Below, piece after piece: positions 1 to 5,069 of a stretch of 5,441 nt of DNA. This DNA is from Bacteroidales bacterium (GTDB lineage: Bacteria; Bacteroidota; Bacteroidia; Bacteroidales; UBA3824): assembly GCA_017530465.1 (NCBI GenBank), contig JAFXMJ010000154.1, positions 1-5,441 on the forward strand. Direction: 5' to 3'. A model generated the notes under the pieces. The model was not told where the DNA came from and did not search any database. It saw only the letters and a program-made list of their open reading frames with translations. Each line of letters begins with the position of its first letter. Positions within the stretch are counted from its first letter, which is position 1. The position numbers were made by a program, and so were the translations under genes.

Positions 1-361
1 CATCGAGCAATTTTTGCATCGCCTTGACCCTCTCGTCCAACGTGCCGGCGTATCGGCTGTAACTGAGAGTCAAATTGTCAGCCTCAATCACTTCCAAACC
101 CCAGGATTTCAAAGTGTTGATGCCGTCGCGGATGTCCTCGTCGCTTGTGGCGTTGCTCGGTGCAAATACAGCCACCTTGTCGCCTTGACGAAGATATGGA
201 GGGAGCACAGTCTGTTCGATTGGCTCCAAGTCCTGGATTACAAATGTGGGATTGTAGATAGTGGTGTCCACTTGTACAATTTCGTTTACAATTTCTTCCT
301 TGTGGCAGGATGACATTGCCAATGCGGCAATCAATGTTGCTGGAATTATGATTTGTTTCAT
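1..361 (-). CDS. LD-carboxypeptidase (peptidase S66 family) lipoprotein, N-terminal part, truncated by window edge
   Basis: The reading frame opens with ATG at 361-359 and runs without a stop off the left edge, giving 120 complete residues. The N-terminus (MKQIIIPATLIAALAMSSC) is a short lipoprotein signal peptide with the acylated cysteine at residue 19. A linker of about 30 residues follows. From about residue 53 the sequence LPPYLRQGDKVAVFAPSN, then a helix and SYSRYAGTLDERVKAMQKLL, matches the start of S66 peptidases (LKPGD-x-I-x-VAPS and AGTDEER-x-x-DL). Members of this family (LdcA, MccF) cut the L,D bond of the tetrapeptide in peptidoglycan fragments or related amide bonds. The Ser-Glu-His catalytic residues lie beyond the window, so activity cannot be judged. 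Cys19 is followed by His-Lys-Glu-Glu, resembling the lipoprotein surface-export signal of Bacteroidota. The gene has its own promoter and is separate from the transposase upstream. The family call is by recalled motif similarity. Confidence 0.85.
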   Translation of the reverse strand, partial: MKQIIIPATLIAALAMSSCHKEEIVNEIVQVDTTIYNPTFVIQDLEPIEQTVLPPYLRQGDKVAVFAPSNATSDEDIRDGINTLKSWGLEVIEADNLTLSYSRYAGTLDERVKAMQKLLD

Positions 362-394
362 TTTTGTCGTTTTGATGGTGATTTTTTTACGGGG

Positions 395-426
395 CAAAAA
401 TAGTAATTTTTTTTAGAAAAAGCAAA
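395..426 (-). promoter_or_regulatory. Bacteroidota-type promoter for the LD-carboxypeptidase gene
   Basis: On the minus strand, TTTG (426-423) is followed after exactly 20 bases by TATTTTTG (402-395). This fits the Bacteroidota vegetative consensus of a -33 TTTG and a -7 TAnnTTTG spaced 19-21 bases apart. Transcription would start near 388-390 and leave a leader of roughly 27 bases before the ATG at 361. No Shine-Dalgarno sequence is visible in that leader, which is normal for this phylum. Confidence 0.75.
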
Positions 427-440
427 TCATGTGATTTAGC
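422..440. repeat. Small inverted repeat overlapping the -33 element
   Basis: GCAAATCA and TGATTTAGC flank a TG centre. The inner arms AAATCA/TGATTT are perfect, and the outer GC pairs if one A is bulged. The dyad covers the TTTG -33 box of the carboxypeptidase promoter, so it could be an operator. It is short and A/T-rich, so chance is also possible. Confidence 0.3.
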
Positions 441-462
441 GTTTAAACTATGTGCGGCAGGT

Positions 463-1092
463 TTAGTGAGTGGTTGCTGTAAGGGTGGATTTTAGAGAAT
501 CATTTTCCCATTTTGCCGGATTGTTGTCGATATAATTTTTGATTCGCTGAAATTCCGAATCATCACGAATTATGTGGTCGTGATAATTTGCCTGCCACAA
601 GGGATTGTTTTTATTAAATTTTGCCATTAATAATCCGTTAGAATCAATCCAATCGTCAATATGTTTGATGGTTGCCGATTTGAATCCTGCGACGAATGAT
701 GATATTGATTTCGGTTGACGTTGTAATGGTTGTAATTGTTGGGGCGTTGGCGATTGTTGTAGAGACGCACGGCCGTGCGTCTCTACGGTGGTGCGTGCCG
801 AATCATCAATGCATTTTATTTTGTCCAAAATTATGATTGCGTGCAAATGATTTGGCATTAATACAAACGAACCAAGGAACAATTCTTGCCGCATTTCAAA
901 TGATTTGAAAAATTGGTCATTTACAATTTGTTCAATTTCGTTCAATTGCATTTCTCCATTATTGATGTTGCCAAATAGCGGTTCTCTATTGGCTGTAACA
1001 ATTGTGATGAAATAATGTCCGTTGTTGGCATAATTCCATCCGCGTAAACGATTAGACGGTATTTTGTATTTGTTTTTGAATTTGTCTGGCAT
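463..1092 (-). CDS. REP-associated tyrosine transposase (RAYT; Y1/HUH transposase, IS200-like fold)
   Basis: A 209-residue single-domain protein that would nick and join single-stranded DNA at palindromic REP-like hairpins through a 5'-phosphotyrosine link. The N-terminal KYKIPSNRLRGWNYANNGHYFITIVT (about 8-33) is the first strand region typical of RAYTs. The metal-binding HUH motif is MPNHLHAIII with His82 and His84. The C-terminal block NPLWQANYHDHIIRDDSEF followed by NYIDNNPAKW (about 163-195) carries the likely nucleophile Tyr187. Both catalytic elements are intact. Residues 103-111 (VETHGRASL) are encoded by a perfect 28-bp palindrome, and residues about 112-127 are Gln/Pro-rich, forming a variable insert between the two catalytic halves. 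I chose the ATG at 1092 because it precedes the family-conserved N-terminus. The in-frame TTG at 1146 lies inside the dnaK terminator, and the ATG at 1119 adds only a nonconserved stretch. The gene is more A/T-rich than dnaK, suggesting transfer. No flanking terminal repeats were recognised, so it may be domesticated rather than an active insertion sequence. Confidence 0.88.
   Translation of the reverse strand: MPDKFKNKYKIPSNRLRGWNYANNGHYFITIVTANREPLFGNINNGEMQLNEIEQIVNDQFFKSFEMRQELFLGSFVLMPNHLHAIIILDKIKCIDDSARTTVETHGRASLQQSPTPQQLQPLQRQPKSISSFVAGFKSATIKHIDDWIDSNGLLMAKFNKNNPLWQANYHDHIIRDDSEFQRIKNYIDNNPAKWENDSLKSTLTATTH
759..786. repeat. Perfect 28-bp REP-like palindrome inside the RAYT gene
   Basis: GTAGAGACGCACGG (759-772) is followed directly by its exact reverse complement CCGTGCGTCTCTAC (773-786). 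The palindrome is G/C-rich within an A/T-rich gene. It has the GTAGAGACG...CGTCTCTAC ends seen in dispersed palindromic repeats of Bacteroidota and cyanobacteria, as I recall them. It is read in frame as VETHGRASL by the transposase gene, and because the palindrome is perfect, the same peptide is read from either strand in the matching frame. As RNA it would fold into a stem of up to about 12 base pairs with a GGCC tip. Confidence 0.85.
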
Positions 1093-1131
1093 CGCGTTTT
1101 CGGTTTTTTGTGTGTGCATGTGCGTTTTTAC

Positions 1132-1168
1132 AAAAAAACCGCGCAATCACATTAATTACGCGGTTTTT
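1132..1168 (-). terminator. Rho-independent terminator of dnaK
   Basis: AAAAACCGCG (1134-1143) and CGCGGTTTTT (1159-1168) form a perfect 10-bp stem around a 15-base loop. On the minus strand the stem starts 23 bases after the dnaK stop codon and ends in a run of seven T (complement of 1138-1132), as expected for an intrinsic terminator. The plus strand also has a T run after the stem, so it may work in both directions. It separates dnaK from the transposase gene downstream. Confidence 0.85.
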
Positions 1169-1191
1169 ATTAATTTCTGAATTTTATCCTG

Positions 1192-3129
1192 TTATTTCAC
1201 CTCTTCATAGTCAACATCGGTTACATTGTCGCCGTTGCCTGTGGACGACGATGACGAAGAACCGCTGTTAGACGATGCGCCGCCCTGAGGACCGGGTTGC
1301 GGGCCGGCTTGTGCGCCTGCCTGACCTGCGCCTGCGTTGTACATCTCCTGACTTGCTGCCTGGAACACGGTGTTGAGTTCGGCGGAAGCGGCGTCGATTG
1401 CGGAGAGGTCGCCGGATTTGTGAGCCTCTTTGAGTTTGTTGAGGGCGGCCTCGATGGGAGCCTTCTTCTCGGCGGGAATCTTGTCGCCATACTCTTTGAG
1501 AGCCTTCTCGGTCTGGAAAATCAATGAGTCAGCCTGGTTGATTTTCTCGATGCGCTCCTTCTCGGCCTTGTCGGCTGCTTCGTTGGCCTTAGCCTCGTTC
1601 TTCATGCGCTCGATTTCTGCCTCGGAGAGACCCGAAGAAGCCTCGATGCGGATGTTCTGGCTCTTGCCGGTTGCCTTGTCCTTAGCCGAAACGTTGAGGA
1701 TGCCGTTTGCGTCGATGTCGAATGTAACTTCGATTTGCGGAACGTTCCTCGGTGCCGGTGGCAAACCGTCGAGGTGGAATTTGCCGAGGGTCTTGTTGTC
1801 CTTTGCCATAGAACGCTCGCCCTGGAGTACGTGGATTTCCACAGAGGGCTGGTTGTCAACGGCGGTGGTGAAGGTCTCGGTCTTCTTGCAGGGGATGGTG
1901 GTGTTGGCTTCGATGAGTTTGGTCATCACGCCGCCCATGGTCTCGATGCCGAGCGAAAGCGGAGTAACGTCGAGGAGAACCACATCCTTAACGTCGCCAG
2001 TCAAAACGCCGCCCTGGATGGATGCGCCTACTGCCACAACCTCGTCGGGGTTGACACCCTTGGAAGGTTTCCTGCCAAAGAACTGCTCTACCTCTGCCTG
2101 AACTGCAGGGATACGGCTCGAACCGCCTACCAAGATAACCTCGTCGATGTCGCTTGCGTTGAGGCCGGCGTCTTTGAGTGCCTGACGGCAAGGCTCGATG
2201 CAAGCCTTGATGAGGTCGTCGCAGATGGCCTCAAATTTTGCACGGGTCAAGGTTGTTACCAAGTGCTTCGGAACACCGTTGACGGGCATAATGTACGGAA
2301 GGTTGATTTCCGTGGAGGCTGACGACGAAAGTTCGATTTTTGCCTTTTCGGCAGCTTCCTTGAGACGCTGCAAAGCCATCGGGTCTTTGCGGAGGTCCAC
2401 ACCGTTTTCGTTCTGGAACTGGTCGGCGAGGAAGTCGATGATTTTGTGGTCGAAGTCGTCGCCGCCGAGGTGCGTGTCGCCGTTGGTGGATTTTACCTCG
2501 AAGATGCCGTCGCCGAGTTCGAGGATCGAAATATCAAATGTACCGCCGCCAAGGTCGAATACGGCGATTTTCATATCTTTGCCGCCCTTGTCGAGACCGT
2601 AAGCGAGAGCTGCTGCGGTAGGCTCGTTGACGATACGGCGAACTTTCAAGCCCGCAATCTCGCCTGCCTCCTTGGTGGCCTGACGCTGCGAATCAGAGAA
2701 GTATGCCGGCACGGTGATGACGGCTTCCGTAACTTCCTGACCGAGATAGTCTTCGGCGGTTTTCTTCATTTTTTGGAGAATCATCGCGGAGATTTCCTGC
2801 GGCGTGTACTGACGGTCGTGGATTTTAACGCGGGGCGTGTTGTTGTCGCCGCGAACCACCTGATAAGGCACGCGCTCCACCTCTTTGGTTACTTGGTCGT
2901 AAGTCTCGCCCATAAACCTCTTGATGGAATATACCGTGTTGTTGGGGTTGGTGATTGCCTGACGCTTAGCCGGGTCGCCTACCTTGCGCTCGCCGCTATC
3001 GAGAAATGCCACAATTGAAGGCGTGGTCCTTTTGCCTTCGGAGTTGGCTATTACTACAGGCTCGTTGCCTTCCATGACCGAAACACACGAGTTCGTGGTT
3101 CCAAGGTCAATACCAATAATCTTGCTCAT
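1192..3129 (-). CDS. dnaK: Molecular chaperone DnaK (Hsp70)
   Basis: A complete 645-residue cytoplasmic Hsp70, close to the usual bacterial length of about 640. It binds exposed hydrophobic peptides and cycles on ATP with DnaJ and GrpE. The nucleotide-binding domain spans about 1-380: IGIDLGTTNSCVSV (5-18, phosphate loop 1), catalytic Lys70 in SIKRFMG, IVNEPTAAALAYGLD (166-180, Glu169), FDLGGGTFDI (191-200, with Thr197 and Asp199) and VGGSSRIP (334-341, adenosine contact). The interdomain linker is DVVLLDVTP (382-390). The beta substrate-binding domain covers about 390-505 (LSLGIETMGGVMTKLI, then HVLQGERSMAKDN). The helical lid is about 506-595. A disordered Gly/Gln/Ser-rich tail precedes the conserved end DNVTDVDYEEVK. 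All key residues are present. The gene stands alone: neither dnaJ nor grpE is adjacent in this window. The start ATG follows an A-rich leader without a Shine-Dalgarno sequence. No good TAnnTTTG box was found upstream, so its control may differ from that of its neighbours. Confidence 0.98.
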   Translation of the reverse strand: MSKIIGIDLGTTNSCVSVMEGNEPVVIANSEGKRTTPSIVAFLDSGERKVGDPAKRQAITNPNNTVYSIKRFMGETYDQVTKEVERVPYQVVRGDNNTPRVKIHDRQYTPQEISAMILQKMKKTAEDYLGQEVTEAVITVPAYFSDSQRQATKEAGEIAGLKVRRIVNEPTAAALAYGLDKGGKDMKIAVFDLGGGTFDISILELGDGIFEVKSTNGDTHLGGDDFDHKIIDFLADQFQNENGVDLRKDPMALQRLKEAAEKAKIELSSSASTEINLPYIMPVNGVPKHLVTTLTRAKFEAICDDLIKACIEPCRQALKDAGLNASDIDEVILVGGSSRIPAVQAEVEQFFGRKPSKGVNPDEVVAVGASIQGGVLTGDVKDVVLLDVTPLSLGIETMGGVMTKLIEANTTIPCKKTETFTTAVDNQPSVEIHVLQGERSMAKDNKTLGKFHLDGLPPAPRNVPQIEVTFDIDANGILNVSAKDKATGKSQNIRIEASSGLSEAEIERMKNEAKANEAADKAEKERIEKINQADSLIFQTEKALKEYGDKIPAEKKAPIEAALNKLKEAHKSGDLSAIDAASAELNTVFQAASQEMYNAGAGQAGAQAGPQPGPQGGASSNSGSSSSSSTGNGDNVTDVDYEEVK

Positions 3130-3323
3130 TTTATGATTGTTTTTAAGTTTTTAAGTTCAACATTTGTTTGTGTGCCGCTTTTCATCAGCGGTACGCCCAT
3201 ATTTTTACAATCATTATGCCGTATTATTTTATTTTTTTGTACCGTTAATGGCAAACTCGCTGTCTCTCAATATATTGCAACTTTTTGGCATAAAATTGAT
3301 ACTGACATTGTAATTATAAATTA

Positions 3324-3338
3324 ATGACAAATTGTCAT
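3324..3338. promoter_or_regulatory. Candidate operator: palindrome ATGACAA-A-TTGTCAT
   Basis: Two perfect 7-base arms surround a single central A. The spacing and symmetry suit a dimeric helix-turn-helix protein. It lies about 195 bases upstream of the dnaK start and about 94 bases upstream of the nucleotidase -7 box, so either gene could be its target. The regulator is unknown. Confidence 0.45.
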
Positions 3339-3364
3339 AGATACCCAAAAACGCCTGCTGACAC

Positions 3365-3379
3365 GTCTGACATTCAGAC
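3365..3379. promoter_or_regulatory. Candidate operator: inverted repeat GTCTGA-CAT-TCAGAC
   Basis: Perfect 6-base arms with a 3-base centre, 27 bases to the right of the ATGACAAATTGTCAT palindrome and overlapping a TGACA pentamer. The octamer CTGACATT here (3367-3374) is repeated at 3302-3309. It lies about 53 bases upstream of the nucleotidase -7 box. A short hairpin in RNA is the alternative reading. Confidence 0.4.
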
Positions 3380-3431
3380 CTATTTTTTGAAAATTCTGTC
3401 ATAAAAAACTGCCTTTTGGGTCAAAAATTGT

Positions 3432-3439
3432 TATATTTG
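3432..3439 (+). promoter_or_regulatory. Bacteroidota -7 promoter element for the 5'-nucleotidase gene
   Basis: TATATTTG is an exact match to TAnnTTTG. The expected -33 position (about 3408-3412, reading ACTGC) has no good TTTG; the nearest TTTG at 3415-3418 is too close. Start of transcription is expected near 3445, giving a leader of about 50 bases. The weak -33 box would be consistent with help from an activator bound upstream. Confidence 0.6.
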
Positions 3440-3443
3440 CAAC

Positions 3444-3462
3444 GTCGGACTATTGTGCCGAC
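3444..3462 (+). other. Hairpin at the expected 5' end of the 5'-nucleotidase mRNA
   Basis: GTCGG (3444-3448) and CCGAC (3458-3462) pair around a 9-base loop, within a few bases of the predicted transcription start. A stem at the very 5' end could protect the mRNA from decay. It is only five pairs, so the call is tentative. Confidence 0.35.
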
Positions 3463-3497
3463 TGATTGTTTTATTAATTTAACACCTTATATAATAT

Positions 3498-4949
3498 ATG
3501 AAAATGTTCAGATTCAAATCCATTGTGGCGGCAATGCTCATTGCGATGTCGCTCAATGTGACGGCGCAGAATAAGGAGATACATTTTGTCGCCATCAACG
3601 ACATTCACGCCTGCATGGATCGTTCGGCGGCTCTTGGCGGCGTCATCGATTCGCTCCGTGCGCTCTATCCTAATTTGATGGTGCTCAGTGCGGGCGACAA
3701 CCGCACCGGCGACCCTGTAAGCGATATGTACATGGAGCCGTCGAGGCCTATCACTGAAGTGATGAACGAATTTGGCGTCAGGGCTTCTACCATCGGCAAC
3801 CACGAGTTTGACGCGGGTCAGCCCAATTTCCGCCGTCAGTTGGAATTGTCCAACTTCCCGTACCTCTGTTGCAATGCCAAATTTCCCGACGACATGGCAA
3901 TCAAGGTGGACCCGTACAAGATTTTTGAAGTGGACGGAGTGAGGATTGGCGTCATTGGCGTGGTGCAGGTGAATCCTCATCGTGGCTATCCCGACTGCCA
4001 CATCGACAACTGCAAGGGCGTTACATTCACACAGCCCATACCCGCCGTAGGTAAATATGTGGATGTAGTACGCAAACAGTGCGACATCGAAATCCTCCTT
4101 TCCCATGCTGGTTGCGACGGCGACAGCCTTCTCGCCAAGGAGTATCCGCAGATTGACGTAATCATGGGCGGACACACCCACAAGCTCTTGCCTCCCAACA
4201 ATATTTACAACGGCGTGCTCATCACTCAGAGCATCAACAAGATGAAGTATTGCTACCACGTGATTGTCACCGTTGACGAGACTGGCAAGGTTATCTCCAA
4301 GAAGTCGCAGCCCATCAATGTCGATAATTCTAAGCAGCGCAATCAGAAGATTGCCGGTATGGTGAAGAAGTTTTTGGAGGACAATCCCGTACTTTCTGAA
4401 GTGGTGTGCAAGAATCTTAAGCCCATTAACGGCTACGAAAAACTTGGCAGCCTCATGGCAGACGGACAGCGTTATGGTTGCGGCACCAAGATCGCCTTGC
4501 AGAACGGCGGCGGCGTAAGGTTCAGCACTTTTGATTCCGACAAGTTTACAATGATGGACATCTTGAAGCTCGACCCGTTTGGCAACTTGATGTTTATCTA
4601 CAAGCTCAAAGGCTCGGAGATTATTGATGTCATCAAATCTTTCCGCCAAAACGACGAAGGTATGGAGGGCTACACTTCGGGATGCAGCTACGAATTGACA
4701 GTGGATGCATCCGATACGGTCAAGGTGTTGGATATCAAGGTATTCAACGAGAAGGGCAAACCCCTAAAATCTAACAAGACCTACACCGTTGCGATTAATA
4801 GTTACACGGCGTCGATAATTCCGCTCTTGAAGCGCAAGGAGTACAAGGACACCAAAAAGAAAAGTAGCGACTGCCTCCGCGAGTTTATGGAGCACGAGGG
4901 CGCGGTCGATTACTCCAACGCCACAAGGTCGGTGATTAAACATCGGTAA
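3498..4949 (+). CDS. Secreted 5'-nucleotidase / metallophosphatase (UshA/NT5E-type, two-domain)
   Basis: A 483-residue protein expected to hydrolyse nucleoside 5'-phosphates, and possibly 2',3'-cyclic nucleotides, in the periplasm for salvage. Residues 1-23 (MKMFRFKSIVAAMLIAMSLNVTA) are a signal peptide, with likely cleavage before Gln24. The metallophosphatase domain (about 26-275) carries every metal and catalytic motif: NDIHA (Asp35, His37), AGDN (Asp67), GNHEFD (Asn101, catalytic His102, Asp105), LSHAG (His203) and GGHTH (His226, His228). The C-terminal nucleotidase domain (about 300-470) has NGGGVR (336-341), DPFGNLMFIYKLKGSEI (359-375), TSGCSYELTVD (393-403) and VAINSYTA (431-438), matching NxGGIR, PFxN and NDYxA of the family. 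The GDNRTGDPVSDMY stretch is typical of Bacteroidota members. The start ATG is followed at once by the signal peptide. The gene is transcribed alone and ends at a hairpin terminator. Exact substrate cannot be read from sequence. Confidence 0.93.
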   Translation: MKMFRFKSIVAAMLIAMSLNVTAQNKEIHFVAINDIHACMDRSAALGGVIDSLRALYPNLMVLSAGDNRTGDPVSDMYMEPSRPITEVMNEFGVRASTIGNHEFDAGQPNFRRQLELSNFPYLCCNAKFPDDMAIKVDPYKIFEVDGVRIGVIGVVQVNPHRGYPDCHIDNCKGVTFTQPIPAVGKYVDVVRKQCDIEILLSHAGCDGDSLLAKEYPQIDVIMGGHTHKLLPPNNIYNGVLITQSINKMKYCYHVIVTVDETGKVISKKSQPINVDNSKQRNQKIAGMVKKFLEDNPVLSEVVCKNLKPINGYEKLGSLMADGQRYGCGTKIALQNGGGVRFSTFDSDKFTMMDILKLDPFGNLMFIYKLKGSEIIDVIKSFRQNDEGMEGYTSGCSYELTVDASDTVKVLDIKVFNEKGKPLKSNKTYTVAINSYTASIIPLLKRKEYKDTKKKSSDCLREFMEHEGAVDYSNATRSVIKHR

Positions 4950-4955
4950 TGGAGT

Positions 4956-4981
4956 GCGGACGGATCGTCCGCCACATTTTT
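4956..4981 (+). terminator. Rho-independent terminator of the 5'-nucleotidase gene
   Basis: GCGGACG (4956-4962) and CGTCCGC (4966-4972) form a perfect 7-bp G/C-rich stem with a GAT loop, starting seven bases after the TAA stop. CACA and then five T (4977-4981) follow. Stem, tight loop and T run are all as expected on the plus strand. Confidence 0.8.
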
Positions 4982-5047
4982 AATATTGCTTCATTGCAAC
5001 CAAAAGTGGGGTAAAAATATGAGTTTTGGTTGCAATGAAGCATTATT
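4982..5047. repeat. Long inverted repeat between convergent genes (second, possibly bidirectional terminator or small palindromic element)
   Basis: TGCTTCATTGCAACCAAAA (4987-5005) and its exact reverse complement (5024-5042) form a 19-bp perfect stem around an 18-base loop. Beyond one T-T mismatch, AATA (4982-4985) and TATT (5044-5047) add four more pairs. On the plus strand a T run (5046-5050) overlaps and follows the stem. On the minus strand the right arm begins 22 bases past the stop of the LeuA-domain gene, but no T run follows the left arm. It could stop both converging transcripts. The stem is longer than an ordinary terminator, so a small mobile palindrome is the alternative. Confidence 0.75.
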
Positions 5048-5069
5048 TTTATAGTTAATTATCTGATAA

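Larger units (their letters stand above)
3130..3497. other. Divergent intergenic region between dnaK and the 5'-nucleotidase gene
   Basis: These 368 bases are A/T-rich and hold no convincing gene. The dnaK leader reads AACTTAAAAACTTAAAAAC just before the start, a tandem repeat of CTTAAAAA. A small dyad, GTGCCGCT (3172-3179) with AGCGGTAC (3187-3194), would lie in the dnaK leader if transcription starts beyond it. The weakest form of a dnaK promoter is CGAGTTTG (minus strand, 3258-3251) with GTTG upstream, which lacks the TA of the consensus. The part at 3302-3401 carries six TGACA/TGTCA pentamers and two perfect dyads, listed separately. The right end holds the nucleotidase promoter. Confidence 0.6.

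Noticed and set aside
14..313. A 99-codon plus-strand open frame
   Set aside because: It is antisense to the start of the S66 lipoprotein gene, whose minus-strand frame has a signal peptide, lipobox, family motifs and a promoter. The plus-strand frame has none of these.
720..760. Repetitive TTG/TGTAAT-like stretch in the transposase gene that could suggest a tandem repeat
   Set aside because: It encodes a Gln/Pro/Leu-rich variable linker and shows no regular repeat unit.
1297..3018. Several plus- and minus-strand open frames of 70-220 codons within dnaK
   Set aside because: They are by-products of the G/C-biased third positions of a highly expressed gene. None resembles a known protein or has its own signals.
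3133..3324. A 63-codon plus-strand open frame opposite the dnaK leader, with a hydrophobic N-terminus
   Set aside because: The hydrophobicity follows from T-rich DNA. There is no promoter box at its 5' end, which would lie inside dnaK, and codon use is random-looking. It stays possible but unsupported.
3474..4649. A 391-codon minus-strand open frame opposite the 5'-nucleotidase gene
   Set aside because: Although long, it mirrors the nucleotidase codons, shows no recognisable domain and has no promoter or leader. The plus-strand frame carries all family motifs.
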